DNA of 5,240 bases, taken from NCBI GenBank assembly GCA_013298335.1, contig JAAFHI010000317.1:1-5240 (forward strand). The letters run 5' to 3'. Shown piece after piece: positions 1 through 5,223 of the stretch (position 1 is its first letter; every line of letters starts with the position of its first letter). Origin of the DNA: Actinomycetota bacterium (GTDB taxonomy: Bacteria > Acidobacteriota > Blastocatellia > Chloracidobacteriales > Chloracidobacteriaceae). The notes under the pieces are model-generated. The model was given only the letters and a program-made list of their open reading frames with translations. It was not told where the DNA came from and made no database searches. A program made the position numbers and the translations under genes.

Positions 1-195
1 TCCTCCGTCGGCCAGGAGAAAGTCGGCGTCGGCCTCGGCCTCGCCATCGTCCGGCGGGTGGTCGCCGCTCACGGCGGAAGCGTGTCGGTCCGCAGCCAGG
101 TCGGCGTCGGGAGCAGCTTCACCGTCCTGCTTCCAACCGTCCCCCAGCCCGACCTGCATATCGAACCGACCGTCGAACACTCCTGGACACCGTAG
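1..195 (+). CDS. Sensor histidine kinase, C-terminal fragment (5' end outside window)
   Basis: The frame is open from base 1 to a TAG at 193-195 and gives the last 64 residues of a protein. The segment [18 protein letters not shown] is the G2-box region of a HATPase_c domain, where the glycines contact the ATP lid. It is followed by the usual closing strands ([20 protein letters not shown]). In this family the domain binds ATP and phosphorylates a conserved His in the dimerisation domain, which then passes the phosphate to a response regulator; those parts lie upstream and are not visible. After the domain there is a short non-conserved tail ending [10 protein letters not shown]. The bases coding for this tail are duplicated 136 bp downstream, where they surround the start codon of the next gene. 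The input signal and partner regulator cannot be inferred. The family call is firm; the subtype is unknown. Confidence 0.88.
   Translation, partial: SSVGQEKVGVGLGLAIVRRVVAAHGGSVSVRSQVGVGSSFTVLLPTVPQPDLHIEPTVEHSWTP
162..195 (+). repeat. 34-bp imperfect direct repeat, copy 1 (histidine kinase 3' end)
   Basis: This stretch matches 298-331 at 31 of 34 positions, differing at 169, 183 and 189, with an offset of 136 bp. It encodes the last residues and the TAG of the histidine kinase. The two copies bracket the palindromic element at 207-285, as a target duplication or a duplication junction would. Confidence 0.85.
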
Positions 196-206
196 CCCGC
201 CCTTCA

Positions 207-285
207 GCAGCCCACCCGTGAGGAATGGCTGTCCGTTCCAGATTGGTACTTGGCAACGGACAGCCCTCCCTTACGGTCAGGCTGC
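207..285. repeat. Palindromic intergenic element, copy 1 (MITE/REP-like)
   Basis: Arms 207-237 and 255-285 are inverted copies of each other, with 25 of 31 positions pairing around a 17-nt loop. The right arm (cagccctcccttacggtcag then gctgc) matches the right arm of the second element at 1571-1595 at 24 of 25 positions, so the two are copies of one repeat family. The left arm has diverged more than the right. It sits between the histidine kinase and the kinase gene and carries no reading frame of its own. A further 11-nt match to the right arm (agcccgccctt) lies at 194-204, just outside the left arm, which hints at a nested or partial extra copy. Mobility is inferred; no transposase is in view. 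Confidence 0.8.
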
Positions 286-297
286 GGTTATTGAAAC

Positions 298-331
298 CGA
301 ACCGCCCGTCGAACACTCATGGACGCCGTAG
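298..331 (+). repeat. 34-bp imperfect direct repeat, copy 2 (spans the kinase start codon)
   Basis: This is the second copy of 162-195. Here the substitution at 319 (A, where copy 1 has C at 183) makes the ATG that starts the kinase gene. The copy also still contains the TAG (329-331) that ends the histidine kinase in copy 1, now out of frame inside the kinase coding region. Confidence 0.85.
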
Positions 332-768
332 TTTTCATCGGAATTCAGGCCGTCGGAAAATCGCGCTTCTTCGCCAAGCGGTTTTTCGACAGCCACGTCC
401 GCATCAACCTCGACATGCTGAAAACCCGGCATCGGGAAAAAATGCTCTTCGAAGCCTGCCTCGCCGCGAAACAGCCGTTCGTCATCGACAACACCAACCC
501 GACGCGCGCCGACCGTGCCCGCTACATTGCGTCGGCACGGGCCGCCGGATTTCGCATCACCGGGTACTACTTCCAGTCGAAAGCCTCCGAAGCACTGGCT
601 CGAAACGCCCGGCGGACCGGCGCGGCGCGCGTTCCGGACGTGGCGATTCTCGGCACGGCGAAGAAGCTCGAATTTCCCAACCGGCTGGAAGGGTTCGACG
701 AACTGTTCTACGTTTCGATTTCCGCCACCGGCGGATTCGACGTAAAGGACTGGAACGATGAAGTTTGA
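319..768 (+). CDS. PNKP/T4 Pnk-like 5'-polynucleotide kinase domain protein (AAA_33 P-loop)
   Basis: A 149-residue P-loop phosphotransferase. The Walker A motif is GIQAVGKS (residues 8-15). D32 in INLDMLKTR sits where Pnk-type kinases place the general base that activates the 5'-OH. IDNTNPTRADRARYIASARA (56-75) closely follows the IDNTNP...RARY block that I recall from PNKP. An Arg-rich lid (R95, R98, R99, R104) and VPDVAI (105-110) follow, then EGFDELFYV near the end, also as in PNKP. The protein is a kinase domain alone, with no phosphatase or ligase. The likely reaction is transfer of the ATP gamma-phosphate to a 5'-OH RNA or DNA end; the substrate is inferred. The start is the only ATG placed before the P-loop, but it has no convincing Shine-Dalgarno sequence and lies inside a direct repeat. 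The gene overlaps the Thg1-like gene by 11 bp, so the two are probably co-translated. A zeta-toxin-like or other small-molecule kinase is the main alternative. Confidence 0.85.
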   Translation: MDAVVFIGIQAVGKSRFFAKRFFDSHVRINLDMLKTRHREKMLFEACLAAKQPFVIDNTNPTRADRARYIASARAAGFRITGYYFQSKASEALARNARRTGAARVPDVAILGTAKKLEFPNRLEGFDELFYVSISATGGFDVKDWNDEV

Positions 769-1525
769 CGATCTCGACGCGAAGATGCGGGTCTTTGAAA
801 CGGCCCACGATCACTGCGTCCTGCCGGGAATTTTCATGGTCGCCCGGCTCGACGGACGCAATTTCACAAAACTGACCAAGGAAACCCTCGAACTGGACGC
901 GCCTTTCGACCCGCGCTTCCGCGACGCGATGCTCGACACCGTCGAACACCTCATGACCTGCGGCTTCCGCGCCGTGTTCGGCTACACCCAGAGCGACGAG
1001 ATCTCCCTGCTCCTGCACCGCGACGAATCGGCGTTCCAGCGCAAACTCCGCAAACTCGAATCGGTACTTTCCGGCGAAGCGAGCGCGAAATTTTCGCTCA
1101 CGTTCAATCACATCGCCTGCTTCGACTGCCGGATTTCGCAACTTCCGACCGCCGAACTGGTCCGCGACTACTTCCGCTGGCGTAACGAAGACGCCCACCG
1201 CAACGCGCTCAACGCCCATTGCTACTGGATGCTCCGCAAACAGGGCACCGGGGCGGAAGCCGCCGCAAAGCAGTTGCTCCGCCTGCCGGTGGCGCGGAAA
1301 AACGAGCTTCTGTTCCAGAACGGCATCAATTTCAACGACCTGCCCGCCTGGCAGAAACGCGGGATGGGCGTCTATTGGGAACCCTTTCTCAAGTCCGCGA
1401 AAAATCCGCTCACCGGAGAAGCCGTCCAGGCCGAACGCCGCCGCCTCAAACGCGATCTCGACCTGCCGCTCAAGGACGCCTACGACGCCTTCCTGAACGA
1501 TTTGATTACAAACACCGCAGCCTGA
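758..1525 (+). CDS. Thg1-like 3'-5' RNA polymerase (tRNAHis guanylyltransferase family, TLP)
   Basis: A 255-residue protein of normal length for the family. The Thg1 catalytic palm is clear: LDGRNFTKL (31-39) holds the metal ligand D32 and the G33 backbone, and YTQSDEISL (76-84) supplies D80 and E81. FDCR (122-125), YFRWRNEDAHRN (138-149) and NELLFQNGINFNDLPAWQKRG further along are family signatures. Thg1 enzymes activate a tRNA 5'-phosphate with ATP and then add nucleotides in the reverse, 3'-5', direction. Where eukaryotic Thg1 has HINN, used for tRNAHis recognition, this protein has HRNA. That fits a bacterial Thg1-like protein that repairs 5'-truncated tRNAs by template, rather than a dedicated G-1 enzyme. 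The start is supported by AAGGAC at 745-750, 7 nt upstream of the ATG. The last three codons and stop (gca gcc tga) come from the left arm of a palindromic repeat, so the C-terminus may have been altered by its insertion. Confidence 0.93.
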   Translation: MKFDDLDAKMRVFETAHDHCVLPGIFMVARLDGRNFTKLTKETLELDAPFDPRFRDAMLDTVEHLMTCGFRAVFGYTQSDEISLLLHRDESAFQRKLRKLESVLSGEASAKFSLTFNHIACFDCRISQLPTAELVRDYFRWRNEDAHRNALNAHCYWMLRKQGTGAEAAAKQLLRLPVARKNELLFQNGINFNDLPAWQKRGMGVYWEPFLKSAKNPLTGEAVQAERRRLKRDLDLPLKDAYDAFLNDLITNTAA

Positions 1526-1595
1526 CCGTAAGGGGGGGGCTGTCCTTGCTTTGTTGGTCTATCGCAAAGACAGCCCGCCCTTACGGTCAGGCTGC
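1517..1595. repeat. Palindromic intergenic element, copy 2 (MITE/REP-like)
   Basis: Arms 1517-1549 and 1564-1595 pair almost completely around a 14-nt loop. The exceptions are a one-base length difference and a mismatch in the G-run (8 G against gggcggg), and one C/A mismatch nearer the loop. The family is shared with 207-285. The left arm begins inside the Thg1-like gene and supplies its TGA at 1523-1525. It lies between two convergent genes, where such a hairpin could also stop transcription from both sides, but no T-run follows either arm, so a classical intrinsic terminator is not supported. Confidence 0.85.
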
Positions 1596-1616
1596 TGTTC
1601 GGGCCGTGGTTTTACG

Positions 1617-2411
1617 TTACTTCCAGGCGCAGACGATCATGGCGTCCTTCTCGTCATCGAGCGGCTTGCGGGCGAAATCGCCGTACAACTCCCACCGCGA
1701 ATATCCCGCCAGCCGGAGCAGTAACTCCATTTCCTGCTTGTAGATATAGCGGACGGTCGTGAACGACTCGCGTACCTCGGCGACTTCCCCGTTTGAATCG
1801 AGAAACTCAATCTCCATTCTGGAATGCTGAATCTGCTCGACCCGGTCGAAGTTCCGCGTGTCGTAAATCCGCAGCGGCAGACCGGTCGCCGGACTCGGCG
1901 TTTCGAGTTCGAGTACCCGGATGTCGTCCGGCTCGCCGAGAATGTGGCGTCCGGGGAAAAACGTGTCGAACGCCAGCATCCCGCCCGGCAGCAGGTGCTC
2001 CCGGATGGTCCGCAGCGTCGCCAGTTGATCCTCGACGGTCAGGTTGTGGACGAACGCATTGAACGCGATCACGACCAGCGAATATTGCCGGTCGGTCGCG
2101 AACGATTTCATGTCGGCGTGATACAGCTTCGGCGAAAACCCGGCGGCGGTCGCCTTCGTTTTCAGCCGTTCGAGCATGCCGGGAAAGAGATCGACCCCGT
2201 CCACGTCGGACCCGGCCTGCATCGCCGGGACGAGAAACCGCCCCGTCCCGCAGCACAGATCGAGAATCGGCCCGTTCGCCTCGCCCGCCAGCCCGAGGTA
2301 AAACGCCAGTCCGTAGTCGAAATCATTGAAAAGAAGATCGTAAAGAGTGCCGTCGTCGAACGGCGTGGGTTGCGTCGAGCCGGTCGGCTCGTTTTGAAAC
2401 TGCTGCTTCAT
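1617..2411 (-). CDS. Class I SAM-dependent methyltransferase
   Basis: A 264-residue Rossmann-fold methyltransferase (Methyltransf_25/11 type). Motif I is ILDLCCGTG (49-57), which binds SAM. D74 in VDGVDLFPGML is the acidic residue expected at the end of strand 2 for the ribose hydroxyls. D100 in YHADMKSF is the adenine-side position, and VVIAFNAFVHNLT (113-125) covers motif IV and the following helix. LLPGGMLAFDTF is the post-motif strand. The C-terminal part (residues 165-250) forms the extra beta-rich region seen in many small-molecule N- or O-methyltransferases, ending RWELYGDFARKPLDDEKDAMIVCAWK. The substrate cannot be told from sequence. The start has a Shine-Dalgarno AAGGAC (complement of 2422-2427) 10 nt upstream. 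The gene converges on the Thg1-like gene, with the palindromic element between them, and is separated from aqpZ by about 500 bp, so it is likely transcribed alone. Confidence 0.9.
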   Translation of the reverse strand: MKQQFQNEPTGSTQPTPFDDGTLYDLLFNDFDYGLAFYLGLAGEANGPILDLCCGTGRFLVPAMQAGSDVDGVDLFPGMLERLKTKATAAGFSPKLYHADMKSFATDRQYSLVVIAFNAFVHNLTVEDQLATLRTIREHLLPGGMLAFDTFFPGRHILGEPDDIRVLELETPSPATGLPLRIYDTRNFDRVEQIQHSRMEIEFLDSNGEVAEVRESFTTVRYIYKQEMELLLRLAGYSRWELYGDFARKPLDDEKDAMIVCAWK

Positions 2412-2724
2412 TGCTGAAAAAGTCCTTTTCCGCCCGTGGTTTACAGCCGACGGACGGCGAAGCTTTCCGAAAACTCGAAAAGCGCGCGCAAATCGTCACC
2501 GGCCTCAATTGAGAGTACCGGCGGTCTTTGAAGGAAAAGGGTGAGCGTCGCGGAGATGAAAAATGCGGCCTGCCGAAAGGCCACGCGCGACGACTCAGAA
2601 TGAAGCGGCAAACATAGGCAACTCGCTGAAGAAAATACCGAACGCCGACTATCGGCTATCGAAGGCGGAATTTCAATCCCGTTTTTTTGTAACGAGTAAT
2701 GTCTGGCTGGTTCGATTCCGGAAA
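2412..2724. other. Intergenic DNA, no supported gene
   Basis: This stretch upstream of the methyltransferase holds its ribosome binding site and presumably its promoter, which I could not place with confidence. Reading frames here are short and show no recognisable motif. A 98-residue minus-strand frame (2441-2737) has codon use not unlike real genes in its last third, so a decayed gene end is possible but unproven. A T7 run at 2682-2688 is not preceded by a good hairpin. Confidence 0.5.
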
Positions 2725-2910
2725 GGTGCGAATGCACCGGCAGAAAATAGCCGCGCCCGTCAGGGCGTGGTCCATTCGGGAATCAACCGGGAGCGCCGAC
2801 GGCGCGGCACTAAAAACGAATGTGCCGCCGCTGACGCGGCTCACGGATTTTTCCCGCAATACCACCCCGCCCTGACGGGCGGGGCTATTATCTGCCGGCG
2901 CATTCGCGCC
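2725..2910. repeat. Mirror-symmetric six-hairpin palindromic element
   Basis: A 186-bp near-palindrome. Its outer arms, 2725-2771 and 2861-2910, are inverted copies that differ at four positions plus a 3-nt gap. Each half also folds into three local hairpins. These are 2725-2738 (loop gaat), 2751-2770 (loop gtca) and 2793-2805 (loop gac). They are mirrored by 2827-2840 (loop tgac), 2865-2884 (loop tgac) and 2897-2910 (loop attc). The outermost hairpins differ by a compensatory pair (GGTGC/GCACC against GGCGC/GCGCC), so the local stems look maintained. It starts (on the minus strand) 6 nt after the aqpZ stop codon and has no T-run, so it is not a standard terminator. A non-autonomous mobile element or a structured RNA are both possible. 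Confidence 0.8.
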
Positions 2911-2916
2911 TTCTCT

Positions 2917-3615
2917 TCACTCTTCCTCGCTGCCGAGCCAGCGATACACGCCGCCCGCCAGCACCGCGCCGACAATCGGGGCCACCCAGAACAGCCAGAG
3001 TTGCGAAAGCGCCCATCCGCCGACGAACACCGCGACACCCGTACTCCGCGCCGGATTCACCGACGTATTCGTCACCGGAATGCTGATGAGGTGGATCAGC
3101 GTCAGTCCGAGGCCGATGGCGACCGGCGCGAATCCCTGCGGCGCGCGTTTGTCGGTCGCGCCCAGAATGATGATGAGAAACATGAAGGTCATCACGATTT
3201 CCGTGACGAGCGCGGCCAGCAGCGTGTATCCGCCCGGAGAATGTTCCGCGAAACCGTTGGAAGCGAAGCCGCCGGTGGTCGAGAACCCGGTTTTTCCGCT
3301 GGCGATGACGAACAGAATGCCGCCGCCCGCGAGTCCGCCCAGCACCTGCGCCACGATGTAGGGCACGAGTTCGCCCGCCTTGAACCGGCCCCCGGCCCAT
3401 AACCCGAAAGAAACCGCCGGGTTGAGGTGACAGCCGGAAATGTGTCCGATGGCAAAGGCCATCGTGAGCACCGTCAGACCGAACGCCAGCGAAACGCCGA
3501 GCAGGCCGATGCCGACGCTGGGAAACGCCGCCGCCAACACCGCGCTGCCGCACCCGCCGAGGACCAGCCAGAACGTACCGATGAATTCCGCGCCGAGCTT
3601 CTTTGCAATGCCCAT
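2917..3615 (-). CDS. aqpZ: Aquaporin Z, water channel
   Basis: A 232-residue MIP-family channel, nearly the length of E. coli AqpZ (231) and readily aligned with it from memory along its whole length (for example [55 protein letters not shown]). The two NPA boxes are at 65-67 (CHLNPAV) and 187-189 (SVNPARS). The aromatic/Arg filter residues F45, H175, T184 and R190 match the water-selective AqpZ set (F43, H174, T183, R189) rather than the glycerol-facilitator set. Six transmembrane helices and two half-helices are expected, in the inner membrane, as a tetramer. The start has a Shine-Dalgarno GGGAG (complement of 3624-3629) 8 nt upstream. The gene is monocistronic by context: the next minus-strand gene is 500 bp away, beyond a large hairpin element. 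It is divergent from the O-methyltransferase gene. An osmotic role is known for the family, not shown here. Confidence 0.97.
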   Translation of the reverse strand: MGIAKKLGAEFIGTFWLVLGGCGSAVLAAAFPSVGIGLLGVSLAFGLTVLTMAFAIGHISGCHLNPAVSFGLWAGGRFKAGELVPYIVAQVLGGLAGGGILFVIASGKTGFSTTGGFASNGFAEHSPGGYTLLAALVTEIVMTFMFLIIILGATDKRAPQGFAPVAIGLGLTLIHLISIPVTNTSVNPARSTGVAVFVGGWALSQLWLFWVAPIVGAVLAGGVYRWLGSEEE

Positions 3616-3639
3616 ACTGAAATCTCCCTGGTGAAACCG

Positions 3640-3650
3640 CGTGTCACACG
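3640..3650. promoter_or_regulatory. Short dyad upstream of aqpZ, possible operator
   Basis: CGTGTCACACG is a perfect 5+1+5 inverted repeat lying 25-35 bp upstream of the aqpZ start codon. Its size and position suit a repressor or activator site, but no specific regulator can be named, and short dyads occur by chance. Confidence 0.25.
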
Positions 3651-3822
3651 TGCCGGTTCGTTTCCCCGGTCAGTCGCAACCGAAGCCGAAAACCGGCGGG
3701 CAGCTTCCCGGAAAAACCTCCCGGAAAACCCGAATATCCAACAATTTCAATGTTTTAGAAAATCCATCCTAACACCTGCCGGAAGTTGTAAACCAGCAGT
3801 AATAAATGGAAGGGTTCGGCTT

Positions 3823-3886
3823 TTGTCCTGCGCGCAGGATGCGCGTGGTCCAATTTCAATCCATGCGCACATGGTGCGCGCGGTCC
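3823..3886. repeat. Two tandem hairpin units upstream of the O-methyltransferase gene
   Basis: Two related units end in the same ggtcc (3847-3851 and 3882-3886), 35 bp apart, and each ends gcgcg(t/c)ggtccaa when two following bases are included. Each forms its own hairpin: unit 1 has cgcgca/tgcgcg around gga, extended by wobble pairs; unit 2 has tgcgcac/gtgcgcg around atg, extended to about 10 bp with one mismatch. On the minus strand, 3853-3884 resembles a type I-C CRISPR repeat in size (32 nt), stem and its ending (ATGGATTGAAAT). The two units have only about 3 nt between them, so there is no spacer and this is not an array. A T-run is missing on both strands, so terminator function is not supported. 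The location suggests control of the downstream gene or a repeat remnant. Confidence 0.55.
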
Positions 3887-3925
3887 AAGAAAAAAAACCG
3901 GAAACCGGGAATTCCCTTTTTGCCG

Positions 3926-3931
3926 TATACT
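3926..3931 (+). promoter_or_regulatory. Candidate -10 box for the O-methyltransferase gene
   Basis: TATACT is a five-of-six match to the sigma-70 -10 consensus, 63 bp ahead of the ATG. There is no good -35 at 16-18 bp spacing, so this is tentative. The dyad at 3940-3956 would lie around the first transcribed bases. Confidence 0.35.
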
Positions 3932-3939
3932 CCAGCGCC

Positions 3940-3956
3940 GTTTCCGCAACGGAAAC
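3940..3956. promoter_or_regulatory. Perfect 7-3-7 dyad, candidate operator or 5' UTR hairpin
   Basis: gtttccg and cggaaac pair perfectly around caa, 9 bp downstream of the candidate -10 box and 38 bp before the ATG at 3995. Placement over the start of transcription suits a repressor operator; it could equally form a hairpin in the mRNA leader. A second perfect palindrome, GGGAATTCCC, lies at 3907-3916 upstream of the -10. Confidence 0.4.
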
Positions 3957-3994
3957 AGTGATTTACAAATACCTTTTTGGAGAAAAGACATTTT

Positions 3995-5053
3995 ATGACC
4001 GCAGCACAATCCGCCTTGAACCCCGAACACCATCAACCGTCCGCGCCGGCCATTCCGCCGCAAGTCGTTCTGACGCAGATCATTACGTCCTACTGGGTCT
4101 CCAACGCCATCCACTGCCTCTGCGAATTCCAGATTCCCGATCACCTCGCCGACGGTCCCAGATCCATCGCCCAACTCGCCGAAACCACCGGTACGGACGC
4201 GCCCTCGCTCTATCGCCTGCTGCGCGCGGTGGCGAGCATCGGCGTCCTGGCCGAAACCGGCGACCACGTTTTCGAACTGACCCCGATGGGAAATGTGCTC
4301 CGCAAGGACGTCCCCGGCTCGCTCTGGGGCATGGCGATGTTCATGGGCGAAAAATCGCACGTCATGGCGACCGTTGACCTCGCCGAGAGCGTCCGGACGG
4401 GCGAAACGTCGTTCAACCGGAATTTCGGCAAGCCATTTTTCGATTACCTGCTCGAACATCCGACCGAAGGCGACCACTTCAACCGCGCGATGACCTCGTT
4501 CGGCGCGCAGAACGCCCCGGTCCTCGCCGCGAACTACGATTTCTCGAATATCAGGACCATCGTGGACGTCGGCGGCGGCCACGGCACGCTGATCGCCAAC
4601 ATTCTCAAGCAGAACCCGCACATGACCGGGACCATTTTCGACCTCGGTCCGGTGCTCGAAGGCGCGCCCGCCAACGTCGCCACGTACGGCGTGGAGGATC
4701 GCTGCTCCTACGAGCCGGGCAGTTTCTTCGACGCGGTGCCCGCTGGCGCGGACGCCTACATCCTGTCGTTCATCATCCACGACTGGGCCGAACCGGAAGC
4801 CCTCAAAATTCTGGGCAACATCCGCAAGGCGATTCCCGCGCACGGCAAAATCCTGCTCGTCGAAAACGTCATCCCGATGGGCAACGTCGAACACTTCGGC
4901 AAATTTCTCGATCTGGAAATGCTGATCATGGTCGGCGGTCGCGAACGGACCGAAGCCGAATACGCCGCGCTCTACGAAAAAGCCGGCTTCAGCCTCACCC
5001 GGACGATCCAGATGACGCCGATGATGTCGGTGGTGGAAGGAAACCCGGTTTAA
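3995..5053 (+). CDS. COMT-like SAM-dependent O-methyltransferase (Methyltransf_2 family)
   Basis: A 352-residue protein with the two-part layout of caffeate and hydroxyneurosporene O-methyltransferases. The N-terminal part (about residues 20-105) is the helical, winged-helix dimerisation domain, with the sequence IAQLAETTGTDAPSLYRLLR and a GVLAE...FELTPMG wing. The C-terminal SAM domain has VDVGGGHGTL (190-199) as motif I, then FDLGPVLEGA for the ribose-binding acidic residue, GSFFDAVPAGADAYIL, and IIHDWAE with His262 at the place of the family's catalytic base. KILLVENVIP follows. The substrate is probably a small hydroxylated, often aromatic, compound; which one is unknown, and no biosynthetic cluster surrounds it. 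I chose the ATG at 3995 with GGAG at 3979-3982 (12 nt spacing). An in-frame TTG at 3977 would add six residues but overlaps that ribosome binding site. It is divergent from aqpZ and appears monocistronic; tandem repeats begin 1 bp after its stop. Confidence 0.9.
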   Translation: MTAAQSALNPEHHQPSAPAIPPQVVLTQIITSYWVSNAIHCLCEFQIPDHLADGPRSIAQLAETTGTDAPSLYRLLRAVASIGVLAETGDHVFELTPMGNVLRKDVPGSLWGMAMFMGEKSHVMATVDLAESVRTGETSFNRNFGKPFFDYLLEHPTEGDHFNRAMTSFGAQNAPVLAANYDFSNIRTIVDVGGGHGTLIANILKQNPHMTGTIFDLGPVLEGAPANVATYGVEDRCSYEPGSFFDAVPAGADAYILSFIIHDWAEPEALKILGNIRKAIPAHGKILLVENVIPMGNVEHFGKFLDLEMLIMVGGRERTEAEYAALYEKAGFSLTRTIQMTPMMSVVEGNPV

Positions 5054-5054
5054 A

Positions 5055-5144
5055 GAGTCTTGGGAGTCTTGAGGGTCTGGGGAGTCTGGGGAGTCTGGGG
5101 AGTCTTGAGGGTCGGGGGAGTCTTGAGGGTCTGGGGAGTCGGGA
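5055..5144. repeat. 9-bp tandem repeat (minisatellite), 10 copies
   Basis: Ten exact-length 9-bp units run without gaps. Seven begin gagtc and three begin gggtc, with endings ttga, ttgg, tggg, gggg or ggga. The units alternate partly as an 18-bp pair (gagtcttga gggtctggg), which shows that duplication happened at two scales. It starts directly after the O-methyltransferase stop codon. Nine is a multiple of three, so expansion would keep frame if the stop were lost. The copy number is likely to vary between strains by slippage. Confidence 0.92.
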
Positions 5145-5190
5145 ACAAAAGAAACCTTCACCTACAAAGAATGCATTCAGTGGAATCTAG

Positions 5191-5223
5191 CCCATATCCG
5201 GAGCGCTTTGGCGAGGATATGGG
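5191..5223. repeat. Inverted repeat / hairpin near the window end
   Basis: cccatatcc (5191-5199) and ggatatggg (5215-5223) are perfect 9-bp inverted arms around a 15-nt loop. No T-run follows, so it is not a clear terminator. It could be the edge of another repeat element or lie ahead of a gene beyond the window; nothing in 5145-5240 reads as a supported gene. Confidence 0.45.

Noticed and set aside
225..761. 178-residue plus-strand reading frame
   Set aside because: Overlaps the Pnk-like kinase in another frame; Arg/Pro-rich translation typical of an out-of-frame GC-rich gene.
1517..1595. Bidirectional intrinsic terminator between convergent genes
   Set aside because: The stem is strong but no T-run follows on either strand, and the same repeat occurs at 207-285 in a non-convergent position; a Rho-independent role is not supported.
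2441..2737. 98-residue minus-strand frame upstream of the methyltransferase
   Set aside because: No family motif, and it runs into the hairpin element; the last third could be a gene remnant, but this cannot be shown from sequence alone.
2700..2740. tRNA gene, suggested by GGTTCGATTCC at 2709-2719, which looks like a T-loop
   Set aside because: No matching acceptor stem, D-arm or anticodon arm can be drawn upstream, and the T-stem pairs poorly.
2563..3402. 279-residue plus-strand reading frame
   Set aside because: Mostly antisense to aqpZ and running through the hairpin element; Arg-rich, low-complexity translation with no motif.
3640..3650. CRP/FNR site upstream of aqpZ
   Set aside because: The dyad has a 1-bp centre and does not match the TGTGA-N6-TCACA or TTGAT-N4-ATCAA layout.
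3823..3886. CRISPR array
   Set aside because: There are only two units, one of them degraded, with about 3 nt between them and no spacer; no cas gene is in the window.
3755..5161. 468-residue minus-strand reading frame
   Set aside because: It is antisense to the well-supported O-methyltransferase gene, has no recognisable domain, and its start lies in the 9-bp tandem repeat; long antisense frames are common in GC-rich genes.
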